DNA from: Cruorifilaria tuberocauda
Lineage: Eukaryota; Nematoda; Chromadorea; Rhabditida; Onchocercidae
DNA: 64,000 nucleotides
NCBI GenBank assembly: GCA_013365365.1
Contig: JABVXU010000049.1
Span: 124,001 to 188,000 of the forward strand
Reading direction: 5' to 3'
Shown: positions 37,615-50,715 of the stretch, piece by piece
How positions within the stretch are numbered: the stretch's first letter is position 1
How the letters are laid out: each line of letters begins with the position of its first letter
Made by a program: the position numbers and the translations under genes
Notes under the pieces: generated by a model
Databases searched by the model: none
What the model saw: the letters and a program-made list of their open reading frames with translations, nothing else
What the model was told of the DNA's origin: nothing

Positions 37615-40600
37615 ATGTGTGTATCATTCATTTTAATAATCTTTACAGCATTAATGGTAAGTGTTATACTTAAATCATCCTATTACTGACGAAGAACTTC
37701 TGCCAATTTTGGGTAACAATAAGTTGTTGGAATATCTTTGAAGCTACATTATTTTTAATGCTTCGAAATTAAGATTGAAAAAAGTGTAATAAAAATAGAT
37801 GGACACAATTCGTTTTATATTTAGTTTTATAAGAAAAGAGTAATGTCAACTTTTCACTCTTCTGAATTGGAAACTCTGGAGGATGGAATTACTAAAATAC
37901 TCTCATTTAACCATCGTGACGACCTAATTGTCTACTACAGTGGCAATAAAGACAAATAAATGAGAGATATGGATGAATTGAACTGATGTATCTACGAACA
38001 AACTAACACATTATAATATTGCTTCCGGGCATTAGTTACAAAAACTGATTCTAATTATCCAGCAATTCTTTAAATAGAAAAGTTCCAATGAAAAGTCACT
38101 GAAATAAATGTATGGTAATCATCCCTGGATGGATATCTTTAAAGCAATTAAAGCTTAATTTATATAATCAATATTGCTTTTCGTTTGTTCTGAAAATGAT
38201 TTTAAAATTTGAGATTTTTTTAATGGAAATTTATGCAGTAATTATTTTTATTAATGCACGCTTCAACCATATTTTTCCGGATTCATAAGTCAAATAAATA
38301 TTATGTATCAATCACGAAGCTCAAATGCATTTTTGAAAGAAAAGCAGTGCATAAATTTTGCAGAACAACGTCAAAAGCAATATCTCTGATAATGGTCTTC
38401 TCGGTGATCCATATGTCTATTGTGGTGACAATTATATCGAAGTAGGTCGATCAATTCAACTGGATTTTTATTGCGGAAGTTTGTTAGTTTGAGAAACAAG
38501 AAGAACAGGAAGTTGTGCATAGCTTTACTTCACAAGCATATATCTTATGTTTTCTTTCTCGTATTTTCAAGAAATTTCCGCTTCAAGTTGAATTGTGTTG
38601 TTTTCACTTTGAAAGAAAAAATCATGAAAGTCAACAAAGTAATATCAGAAAACGAAATTCTTGGTTGAAAATTTGATTTAGGGAATAAGTTGTTCATTGG
38701 AACGGTAGCTTTGAATGATGATGCCCCAAAAATGTTTCATTATTAATATAATTGCATTAGAAAGTCCATTTTAAATTTTGAAATTGAATTCAGATAAAAA
38801 AAAGAAGGTGAATTATATTCCTTTTAAAGTAGAACCGTTTATTTAATATTCATAATATAAAATTAAGGTGCAATTTGTAACACGGAGTACTTTCAAAGGG
38901 CTGATATTTGTGGAAGACCATTTAGCAGATCCGTCATGTCGGTCGATTGCTGCTGAAAATGCGGATGGTGGAGGAGGAAATGCATCGATTAGATTGGGAT
39001 TCAAAAATTGTAATGTTGAAAGGAGACGATCGGTACGAGCAAACATTCACCGTTTAATTTAACGGGCAATATAGCTTCATTTCTTCTTTTATATCTTTTC
39101 GAATCAGAAAATGTGAATTTTGATTTCTCAGAGCAACCCACGTGGTATGTATATAACAACATCACTCTTCCTGGCATTCCAACCCGATTTTCTCAACAAA
39201 AATGACCGTGTTTATGTAGTACAGTGTTTATACATGGAAATGGAAAAAATTTTCGAGAAACAAATACAAGTAAAGTAAGTTGATCAGATATTAAAACCAA
39301 CCAACCTTTGATTTTCGTCGGTTAACTATTTAAGCATTATTTTATTTCATCTTGATAATTTTTATTTGTTTTAGCTGTTTTAAAAAATGGTCATTTTTTG
39401 GCGGAGATTGCATTTGGTTCCTATTATCAATCAATTTTTGATATATTAGACTATTAGAGCATAATTTTTCACTTCTTATACTGTAAAGAAACCTAGAAAA
39501 TTAAAATACAAATTTCCGGTATAGTTGGTATTCGTTAACACTTTCAGCTCGTATTTATTTATTGTTCTTCCGTTATTATAATAATCAACTGATTAAATAT
39601 TTTCATACTTTTCTAGTGGTTTTTAAATGTCAGGATGAATCCTCCTGCACTCCAACCCGAACAAGTACCGATGCCAGTGTGTAAATACGAGATTCTTGAC
39701 GGATCACCTGCCGGACCACCAGTATTTTATGCTGTCATCGGACAAATGGTGAGCTTCAGAATTTTTTGCAATATTATTTATTCGCTTAACTATTTATACT
39801 CCAAAAATGAAGCGAGATCATATTTATTTTTATTGTTATGGTAAATTACTTCAATTTACCAATTTAATCGTAAGATTCGCGAAGAATCAGAAGATGTTGC
39901 AACTTGTTACTTCCAGTGATTTTGTTAACCTGGTAAACACAAGTTTAATTTAGGTTTATCACAAGTGGACATGTGAGACGGATACTGAGAATCAGTTCTG
40001 CATGATAGTGCACAGTTGTTTCGTGGATGACGGTAATGGTGATAGGGTCCAATTAATTGATGAGCAAGGGTAACGATGATTTTAATTTGCAATAATTTCA
40101 GTGCACAGTTGATGAATTCTCTTACTTTCTGCATACAAAAAGGCTACAATAATTGGATGTTAGATTTCGAAAATTTTTGATATTTAGAATAACGATTATT
40201 TTGGAAATGAAGTATCATTGTTTGTTTTTGCAATGCAGATGTGCCAAAGATAAATATTTACTGCAAAATCTGGAATATGTATCAGATCTAATGGCGGGTA
40301 AAGAAGCACATGTTTATAAGTACGCCGATCGACAAAGTTTATTCTTCGATTGCCAAATTACAGTGACAATAAAAGAACCGAATCAGGAATACTGCTCCGT
40401 ACTAGCTTTTTTAAAATGGATTTTTGAATTTCTTCCAATAAAGAGATATTTATCTTCTTTCAAATAGGTCTATACGAAAATGCTTTGGTAGTATTAATTA
40501 TAAGAGCTATCATTCATGAATAATACTTTCAGCAGTTTTTATTACTGGCTGTGGTTCCAATTTTCATTAATAGAGAGGTAATATAACGTGATTTCCAACT

Positions 40601-40918
40601 GTTTTACAAAGAAGATTACAGATTACAAAACAGGAAAGTGTAAATTAAATATTGATCAACTTAGAATCCAAATAAGGTTCTCATACTATCTTTTCATTTC
40701 AAAAAATTTAAGAAATAGAAATTTAATAGATTAAAGGATAAGCTTTATTTTCACTGATCGTAAGAAAACTGGAAAAATTTCGCTTTTAGGTTCCAACTTG
40801 TCCAGAGCCACCAAGACGAAGACGTCAAACTTCGTCGCAGTCAAAATCAGAAGTTCAAGAAAGTCAGTTGTTTGAAAATATTTCCCAAGCGAAAGAACAG
40901 ACATCGACAAAGAGTTAA
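37615..40918 (+). CDS. Cuticlin-type zona pellucida domain protein
   Basis: Extracellular matrix protein; nematode cuticlins polymerise through a ZP domain in the cuticle and alae. Eight exons close in phase: 37615-37656, 38364-38441, 38868-39032, 39132-39274, 39634-39748, 39954-40069, 40239-40398 and 40790-40918, giving 315 residues. Residues 1-14 are a signal-peptide core ([14 protein letters not shown]). The mature start [12 protein letters not shown] corresponds to the cuticlin NGxxGEPxxxCG motif. Then [41 protein letters not shown] and the second ZP half with its conserved cysteines, ending CPEPPRRRR, a furin-type site at about residues 282-285. Unlike most ZP proteins, only a polar tail of about 30 residues follows, with no membrane helix. 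Many cuticlins are expressed in moult-linked pulses; the sequence does not show regulation here. Which cut gene it is cannot be told. Confidence 0.93.
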
Positions 40919-43900
40919 CACCAGATTTTTTTTTGTTTTAATTTGGGAACAGCTTGCTTATGTTGACACAATCACTCTCTCATTTTTAAGCAAGAAAGCT
41001 TCCAGTGTAAAATTTGTAAGTTAAGCTAATAGCAATTTGCTTAAATAGGCTTGATTTTACTAAATAACAAAATTGGTTTATCTTCTCATCATTATTATAA
41101 ATAATTTGTCAGTTTTCTATCATTCAAAATAAGTTAATGAATGTGCAAACTGTCAATAAGTTTCGTTTTTTAACAAAATGACATTTTATATTCAAGATTT
41201 TGTATTCAAGATTATTGCAGAATTCGAATTGGAAATGAAATTTAATCCTCGAAACGACCAAATTGAAAAAGTGGACTGGTTTGATGATAATTTCAGTGTT
41301 TATCAGGTCACTTTTACAGTTAACTTCGATTTTTATGCAAATGAATCCTAAAACACCCAGCAAAAACGTGTTCCACAGTTTAAACGAAACATTTTCCAGG
41401 ATGTATTTTGTATGTCATCACTTGGCCTCGGTACAGTTGCAGCAATGAATTTAATTATGATTTCAACATCAGCTCTGTTCTTCTATGGAAGTTGCAAGCA
41501 TTCATTATGTACAACAATGCATTAAATTTAAACTTCACTGCGTAATTTAAAGTTCTCAACATTCTGGAAAGGTCTCAAATTTTTTAACTTCACACATCCT
41601 CAGTATTGTCATTTGATTATTTGTTCGGGCTTATAGAAGAATTCCATTTTGCTTTGTGAAATTTGACTTCAGGATTTCCAAGGCAATTTTTTTCATAAAT
41701 AACTGTAGAAATTTTATTTCAAATTTCATAACATTTCATTCAAATAATGAAGAACTTATGACGGATTCAAATCTTCACTTATGATGGTCAAAGAATCTCC
41801 TATAGAATTTCCCTGAAATGAAGGAAAATATATACTAAAATGTATCACTTATGAAAAAAATGGCTTTCGAAGTTTGACTGCAACGTACTCAAGTCAGAAA
41901 TAATTTACATTTTAACTTTTTAAAAAATAATCCGTAAAGGTAATCTTGCGGAAAAGTAATCGATCTCGCCAAATCCGCCAAATAGCTGCAAACTCGCATA
42001 TTATACATTCATTCGTTTTAATTTTGCTTTTTTAATACTGCGATATTCAAATGAAGAGAAAATAAGAATGCAAAAGTTTATGATCTTCAGCAAAATAATA
42101 CAAAAATCATTTCCATCTGTATCCAAACCTTTCATTTCTGCGAAAAAAGAAAGTTCCGTAAAAGTTTATGAGCAACTTTTCTAACTTTATTCCTAATATC
42201 CTACATGAGACAAAATTTTATTAGGCCGTACTTGTAATGTAATTATAATGTGGTTTGAGCGAGTATAGACCACAGATCCTTTTTTTTGTTTAGTAATTAT
42301 ACGCTTGATTTTAAAATTATAAACTTATATGTTTGTAATGATATTATCGTGTATCATATTTGCATTCATTGCCTTTTTACTGTCACAAATTCTGCTATCA
42401 AAAAAATGTTTATTATTTTGAGCAGTTTTTAGAGGCAATTTCTATAATATAAGTTCTTCATTTATTTCCAAGTGGTTTTACATTTTGCTGTGTGCTGCAT
42501 TAATTAGTTAAATGTAAAAAATAATTTAAAAAAATCGAGTGTTGGGGACGAACACAAACTGCTTTCAAATTACAACTAATGTTATTGCCATCATCGAAAT
42601 AATTTTAAAAATTTTCCTGCCATCTTTTTACACCATCGTCTCTTATTTCAAAAAACACTTAAAACCTTTAAAACTTTTAAAAAGTTATGATGTTCATTTC
42701 AACTGACGTTCATTTCTTAAACAAAAAGTGTGGGAATCGGTTTACTTTTCAACTAATTCAATTTTTGTCATATAACTTCATTATTTAACTTATTAAATAA
42801 CAAGTTTTACCCAAGATAATCTTTTCATATTTTTGCTAGATTGAAGCTACTGTTTGCTGCTATTTAATAAACGTGAATCTCTATGGTAAAATCTTTGGTG
42901 TACGTGACAATCGAGAGTCTTTCTGATAACAATCCGTTACTCACATTTTACCGCAGTTTTAAACTTTGATAGTTTTCAAATTAATATATCTTGCTTAATG
43001 TGTCTCTGACAATATTTTCCTTTACTCAATAATTTTCCCTTAAAAAATTACTCAATAATTGTAATTATGTATATATATTATATAATTGTGATTATGTAAT
43101 TATGTATTTTAAGTAACCTTATATAAATTTGACGAGATTCTAACAAACTTCTAGGAATGACTAATAAGAGCAAAATTAACAATGAAATATTACGAACATA
43201 GGACACTTCGACGAATGGCCAATATGGAGAAACACGATTGCATAACAAAATTTATCAAGCAGCCTTTTGGAATTAGTCTTAATCTTTAAACTCAATTTGA
43301 TTTAACGATAGATTGAAAAAAGAGGATGATTTTAATAATTACAAAATAATAAAATATCATTGAAAAGCCATGAAAAAAAGAAGACATTTTAGAATTACTG
43401 TTATTCATACGAAATTTGAATAGAAAATAATCACTTGAAAGTATTTTATTGAGATCGCACGAATCAGTTTCTATATATCTAACATTGAATAATCCTTATA
43501 AAATCTGAAATAACCTCCAAAATATGAATGTTTTACTAACATTCGTCTCATTTTTTCAATTTCTCGAATTTTTGATGTAATTGTTCTATGATTAATTTAT
43601 CTAGGAACAATAACATTTGTGCATTAATAGATCTAATTTATTTCCTGTTTGGAGTGATAATACATTATAATACAATTTTCTAAAATTACTAATTTCGAGG
43701 ATGAACATTTGCTGTCCTTCAAAATTTGATATTTATTTTGTTCAGAAGCAGAAAAATTTAGAACTGAACGAGTAATGATGAATAGTGATCCTGAAATTAT
43801 AATTTATCAAACGAAGCAAGAATATATGACTTCTCGACATAACCACATTTATGATTTAGAATTCACATCTAAAATAGCTTTCTATCAAGAATTCTTTATT

Positions 43901-44936
43901 ATGTAATTGATTTATCAGCATCAATTTTTGATTATTACAATATGCAGTTGCAAGTTCCAGATTTTCTCGTACTTTTTTTGGGCCTATGCCGACTGAACAC
44001 TTTAATTTTCTTCTATTTATCATTTGAATAGTTTTTTTTTTGAAATCATCAATGAATTATTTATATTTCCTAGCACTTCTGGCACCATATTTTATTCATT
44101 TATTGAAATGCTTGATATCATTTAAAAGTAATAGCGACAATGCAGTACGAAAGAATCACAGATATCGAAATTTCTTTTCCTGAAGCTTTGAATACAGTAT
44201 GATATATAACGATCAGAATTAAGTCAACTTCTGATTTAACATCAATTCATGCCGAATAGCATCTAACTCATTCTAATTTTAGTTGCAGTATTTTCATCAT
44301 TTAAAATTTCCTTATATTTTAAAAATTGCTTATCACTGATAACCTTTATTTTTTCATTTTTCAAACTCTTTTTAATTTCGCTGTAAAAACTTTACAGCAC
44401 TTTGTAATATTTCACTTTATTATTAAAGAAATGCTCCAAATATATTCAGATTTTGAATTGGGTTCACACATTTCATGAACGCCATCTTTCATTTATTTGT
44501 CAAATTCCTTAAAATATTTTACTTATAATGATGTGTTGCAATTTAAAACATGTTGAACAGATAAATAAATTAGACTAATTAATCATTCTCTCTAGATTGT
44601 AATGTATCCGTGGCTCATATCATGCAGGATATCATCATTAATTTTATCCGGAAGATTATAATAGCAATTGCTATAATACAACTAATAGCACTTCTGAATT
44701 ATTATCATAATCGAATTTATAATATTTGAGACTTCTAAAATCAGAGAGAATTCAGCAAGAGTATTCGGAAAGCACGCTCAAGTATACTTGGCAAAATTAG
44801 TATAAATTGTTTCATAATATATTCCTAATAAAACTTGGGAAAACTATATACGAAAAATGCAGGCTAAATGAACAAGCACTTTTCTTTAAATTGTCAAAAT
44901 ATAAAAATACTACATCGATCACTCGCAAGTATTTTA
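40919..44936. other. 4-kb intergenic region
   Basis: AT-rich. Around 43025-43110 there is a low-complexity stretch of repeated ACTCAATAATT and ATTATGTAAT units. No coding block with splice signals was recognised. The flanking cuticlin and receptor genes converge here. Confidence 0.5.
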
Positions 44937-47900
44937 CTACGCCAAGGCGACAGTTGTATCATAAATGGTTGGCGCTCGTAATATGATGACAATGCTACCG
45001 ATCATGCAAGCTGTTGTAAATAATATGAGGAATAATCGATCCATCACGACGGATATGTACTTCCAGTCTTCGATTATCTAAATTTTACTCCTATTTACAG
45101 TTTATGTAATTCATTTTATAACAACTGAAACAATTAAAGTAGCTTTGTTATCTGACTGCTTCATTAATTCGATTAGATACATATTTCAGGATTTTATTTC
45201 ATAGAAGAACTCTTCTCGTTATTTTTGGTTCTTTTAAATAATTAGTGGAGTTAAACAGAAGGCTCTAACTACAGTAGTTAAAGTAAAACAAATATGGATG
45301 AACCTGTTGCCCACTTTTATCATCCTTCATTTGACTTGCAATAAATGTGACGCTATCAACGGCACTCAACACCGGTGTAAGTTCTTTTTGGAAGCTTGCA
45401 AAACTGCTACCATCATGACTTCTCATTGTACAGAATGATGATCGATAAGCCGGAGATAAGAAATCCATCTATAATAAGTTCCAGACAAATTTTTATATGA
45501 ATAGAATTTCAATAATAAGACTGCTGTTAATTTGAGAAATGTATACTAGCAATAGTTTCGAATAATTAAAAAATTAGAACCTACTCATAAAAATAACAAT
45601 AATGCTAACAATTATATAGAAGAATTTTTATTCTCAGTTCGATCAATACGACTAACAATAAGTACCTGATCAAATAAAGCAGAAACTGTGTGGTCACGCG
45701 ATCGACTGAAATTTGACAATTTTCTGTCTAGACGTTTGGGAATAGTGAACTAAAAGCGAGTTATGTGTTAAATTTATAATTCTAATGTAACGGAGTTAAT
45801 TAACACTACCACCAGCTATTGATTTTAATATGAATAGAGCAATATTTGCCTATCTTTCCATTCTCTCAACTTTTCAGTCATATTTAAAATTTATTATACT
45901 ACACTACTGTATGCTACATATAATACATAGAATGAAAACAAACTGTATTAATAGGACTTTTTCTGATGATTTTTATTGGCGATGGTCGCTTCATCAAAAG
46001 ATATTTGGGTAAGAATTCGATAAAAATTCTTTTGGTCCATTCTGGCATCGTATGAGTTGAAGGAGATCGAAAATGTACATTCTGTAAACGATTAATATTT
46101 AAATGAAATATGGAATATATAAAGGAATCTTGATAATAAAATAGTATTCGAAAAGACATGGCATTGGTATATCGCATTAGGAATCTTTTGTTAACTTCAT
46201 GCTACACTACAAAATGAAATTCCCATTTTTTTAAAACGGTAGCTCGTTTCTTGAATTCTTCAAACAGCACTAAGAAAAATTCCAGCATTGAAACAAAGAG
46301 GAATGTGAAATGAAATCGTCTTAATGTTTTCATATCATTCTTCATGAAGCAACAGTTGATAAAGCTGATGATATAAGTTCTATTATATTATATAAATTAG
46401 ATTCTATTTCAAACTGTCGTATTTACTATGAAATTGAACATACCAATGTTATAACTGTAACAATAACAGATAAAGTAACGAGTACCATTGTAAATAATAG
46501 ATATTTGCCAATAAGAGGTATAACGAGTGAAGTTGAGGGAATTATTTCCACTGCAACAAATACCTATGGGTAATCTACAAGCAACATCTTTTTCGTTGAA
46601 TTGAATTTTTAAACAGAAAAGCTTACCAAGCAATAAGAAAAATATAGTGAGTGAAATAAGTATATTGATGCAAAGTGATATTTTCTCACCGCCATCCGAA
46701 GGCAAGTAAAACACTAGCACCGTTAAGAAACTGAAAAATCACAGTTATATTTATCAAAAATACACAAAGAAATTTTAAATAATACTTTAACCGTATTATG
46801 AGCTCTTGTCGCTGAACTTTATTTATGTCTTGAAATTGCATTTTACTTGATGCTGACGATTGGGAAAATCAAATAAACGATGTAAAATAGTGTCTTGCGT
46901 CGCAGGCGTATCTCATATGTTAGATCGATAAAAGGTGATTCACAGCATGGATATCTGAAATTGATGAAAACTGCTTACAGATTCAACAGCTTTTAAATGA
47001 GATCATTGTAAAGTAATTGCATGTAAATTTACATAGTTTTGAAAATGATTATATTTCTTTCATCAAAATAAATTTACCATAAAATCGGTACTAATAAATA
47101 TATGATATTATTACTGTTACCTTTTCAAATGACGTTTACCCGGTACACCAAGTATATCCCATTCAACGCTTGGATAATAATCACTTAAGTCAATTCCTGA
47201 AACAGACTTAATTTAAGATATGGGAAAACTAATAGGCATAAGGTAAATAATGCTTTCTTTAAATTCTTTTGATAAACAGTGATTTTTTTGACAACATTAT
47301 TTAACTTTTCAATTTCAAAAATTCTGTACTAATGTAAAATACACAACCTTCATCAACAATCCATACAGTTTCATCATATTCACCATCAAAACCAAGCAAT
47401 CTTTCTGTTTCTGCCCTTTCTATATGTGAATCTCTATGCTGTAAATCAACTTCCAAGCCACCGTATGTCCACGAACCTATAAATCATTTGAAAAAAAGCA
47501 AGCGATTTTCTTTTTTTGTGAAACTTTTATAAGTCCGATTTGTTTTCATAGTGAATGGAAGATTAATATAGTTTATAGCATTGTTGAGCGTCGAATCATA
47601 TCCATTACAAACAAAAAAGCGTCACAAATTCCAGGCCTTTATCTCAACGATTTTCCAATTGCAATATTCTATAGAATTTCATATAAAGTTCATGATCAAT
47701 GCATTGATCAACTGAATTGATTTTCTCGCACTAAAAATTTGCATTATTTGCTCTTTAAAAACAAGGAAATTTTTAGTACTTGAAGTTGGTAATTGTTCAC
47801 AAATTTAAAAGGACAAAATAACAAAATTTTATCTTACCAAATTTCATTTCACACGTTTGTACGTCGAAAGGAAACCATTCCACCTCTATTTGGCACATGC

Positions 47901-49251
47901 TGTAACAAAACGTTAACTTTATTAAAATGGTCATCGAAATCGTTCGTGATTATTCAACCTTTAAATTATTTCCTATCAGAAAACAGAAAACATCCCTTAC
48001 AACTCTTAGAGAAGAAATATTTCATATATTTTATTGAATATATTGTCAATTGCAATATTTGATTGTAGAGTAAAATTTCATCTAATGGGTTTTGAAATAT
48101 AAAGGACGTCTAAAGGACCTCTTGTAAATGGCGGGAGGTGACCACTCCACAGTACCATTGGGTGACAATTTTGCCTTTGTCATTATTGACACCTGATAAT
48201 TACCATCTGCGCTAAAATTGATTCCTCAGAAACATATATCTGACAAGTTATTATTCTCTTGAAAAGATCAACACCGTTTGATGAGATCTATACGTTTGTT
48301 TCTTGTCATTAATTTCAAGAAATTAATTTACGAAATTAAATGAAAAAGAATTCATTCTATCAATTCTTATGTCACTTTTCAATAAAAATTAGGAAATTTG
48401 ATTTTATTTAAAAAAAAGGAGAGGAATGAAAAAGAATGTACTTGTTATAAAGAACAATATCTGGTAGCCAAATCATATCAGATGGCACATACAATACAGT
48501 CACTCCGCCGTAATCTGCCGGATTCCACTTTAACTTGTAATCAGTCCAGCTCGAAAAAAAAACTTTTACAATGAATATCTAATTAAAAATCATTTATTGT
48601 AAGATAGATAATATAACATTATCAACATTAAATAAATTTTTTACAGAATTAAAAAGTATGAAAAAAAATTACATGTTGCAGCCATACATTTGTCGTCATT
48701 ATTTGATTCTTCTCATGCTAAAATAATTCAAATTAACTTTGCAGATAATTAGATAGGTAGTAGAGAATCAAAAGAATAGAAATAAAGAAAAAGAAATTTA
48801 GCTGTAGTCAAATGAATAGTTTAGTTGAAATCCATCATTCAGCATTTGTCATATTTCATTCTTTTTTATCCTTATTTGATTCCATGTGATTCTTGTTTAT
48901 TTCAAAGCCAAACGAGCAAAATACTATTTATTTCTAGTATTGCATTTCAAACAAGGAATGTATCAAAACTGATTAATCCTATCATCCAAAAAAGTTTAAG
49001 ATTGTTTTGCAAGTAATATCAAAAATTGTCAAACGACATACTACGTCAAGAAGCTGCGAGAGTTTCAGTTTCAGTCGAACTATCAGCGTATCAGTGTCAT
49101 TTTCCACCGGCCTAACAAGCTTATTGTAATCAGCTAGAAGGTCCTCCATTAAGCGTCCAGCGTCTTGACCACATTGTCCACCACTTGGTAGAAGCCACAT
49201 TACTGAAGCTGACCAGCACAAGATTTCCAGGATTATCATCCATCCATTCAT
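44937..49251 (-). CDS. Nicotinic acetylcholine receptor alpha subunit, UNC-63/UNC-38 type
   Basis: Pentameric ligand-gated cation channel subunit at cholinergic synapses; in nematode muscle this group forms the levamisole receptor. Fourteen exons: 49251-49042, 48717-48673, 48551-48442, 48211-48119, 47899-47838, 47476-47348, 47196-47121, 46954-46847, 46730-46627, 46550-46444, 46081-45944, 45749-45666, 45468-45304 and 45077-44937, giving 523 residues. A signal peptide precedes [20 protein letters not shown]. The Cys-loop is C-x13-C ([15 protein letters not shown]). Vicinal cysteines in RYPCCESPF make it an alpha subunit. M2 follows [14 protein letters not shown]3 is in [19 protein letters not shown]; the amphipathic helix ends [11 protein letters not shown], then M4. 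Two oddities: exon 3 must start at AGC (48551) but is preceded by CG rather than AG, and M1 reads [17 protein letters not shown] where the family has FYTVNLIFPSVGISFLT. UNC-63 is my best match; ACR-8 or UNC-38 cannot be excluded. Confidence 0.9.
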
Positions 49252-49947
49252 TCTTCCACTGTTTCCATGCTTTGATTAAAACACTGATTACAGTTACATT
49301 GAATACATTGGAATGAGTGTCGATTATCCGGTAATGATGAATTGCACAAAACAATTTTAACAAAAGAAAAAATGGAAACATTGATTACTTCAAGTAAAAG
49401 CTTGATATATATTTGTTAATGACATATTGTATAACATTATCATCCATTATAGTATTATTTGCATTAATGAGCTCGTTAAACTTTATATGAAAAATTTTGC
49501 TTATGATGAAAAAATTTTTAAAATATACCATCGGAATTTTTAGAATTTTTGATTGAATGAATATTATTAATACTCCATATATTACTGCGTATCAAATAAA
49601 AAGGAATAATAAGGAAATTGATTCAGCAACTAGCTACACGAGTCAAATACTGATTGAAAATGAATGTTTTCTGCTAGATTTCATCTCGGAGAAACATTGG
49701 AGCAATTACTTTCTTGAGAGGACACAAATAATAAATGAAAGTTGGAAGAGGATTAATTAACAACGAAATAGATAGAAAATGAGGTAGTTGTTGACGAATG
49801 CTGGGTGTAACAAATGTTATTTTAAAATGTGTTAATCCTTTTCAATGGAAAATTGCTAGACAATTAAAAAACTAGCAGAGAAAAGAAGCAATACACTGAT
49901 CAACAGTTTACAGCCAAAGCATCAATCGATCGTGAAATGATCTAATT
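49252..49947. other. Upstream region of the receptor gene
   Basis: AT-rich spacer between the receptor start (transcribed leftward) and the orphan ORF. Expected to hold the receptor promoter; no specific element recognised. Confidence 0.4.
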
Positions 49948-50523
49948 ATGTGGATAATATCCACTCCGTTACAAATGAGACGTGAAGTGAAAGCTGTTTC
50001 GGCGGTTAACTTGAAGAGGCAGAAAAGTCTAGTCTTCATTAAAAAAATTGTGAATTTTAAACAACACGTCTATGCTTTATTCAATCCTAAATGTTTTTTT
50101 TTAACCAAACGTACATATAAAGACATTATGATTCTAATAAAGCATAGAAATGAGGTTGATAATGCTACATCATCTAGCTTGCATTTGCGAGTCATAATTA
50201 ATTCGCATAAACGGCTAGAAACATTGCCACATAAATGCGATCAACTGATTGATCGCTTTGTAAGTTTTTCGTCATATCGCAATCGTTTTTTTTTCTGGTA
50301 TAAATTTCGACTAATTTCTGATTATTTTGCTTTCGTTTCCATCTCCTCTTTTCATGCATGGATCACTTACTTTTTCAAATCCAAAATAATATCAATTAAA
50401 AGAAAGACCAATTTCTTTACGAGAAATTTGTGTTATCATATTTACAGTCCTTCTTACTTTTGTTGTAATGATCCTCGTAACTATTCAGAAAGATATCAGT
50501 TTCATAATCATACAAGTATTTAA
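49948..50523 (+). CDS. Orphan ORF, 191 codons
   Basis: The second-longest open frame in the window, in sequence where chance frames rarely pass 100 codons. The translation is basic and rich in Lys, Phe, Ser, Ile and Tyr, with no signal peptide and no domain I recognise. A perfect nematode donor (GTAAGTTTTT) occurs at about 50259, after the codons for CDQLIDRF, so the real exon may end there. It lies between two minus-strand genes. It could be a lineage-restricted gene or a chance frame. Confidence 0.3.
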   Translation: MWIISTPLQMRREVKAVSAVNLKRQKSLVFIKKIVNFKQHVYALFNPKCFFLTKRTYKDIMILIKHRNEVDNATSSSLHLRVIINSHKRLETLPHKCDQLIDRFVSFSSYRNRFFFWYKFRLISDYFAFVSISSFHAWITYFFKSKIISIKRKTNFFTRNLCYHIYSPSYFCCNDPRNYSERYQFHNHTSI

Positions 50524-50715
50524 AAATAACGAATATTCGTATATTAATTAAAATTTAGAAGAGAAAAAAACAACGAAGCCGTGTGCAACAAAGCATTTCA
50601 GAAACTTACACAATTTGACAACAATTTGCGATAAATGTATAAAAACAATGTGTATCATAATTTTTTTCTTTGAAATTTCATTCAGGAACAGAGCAGAACA
50701 ATTAGTTTTTAAAAT

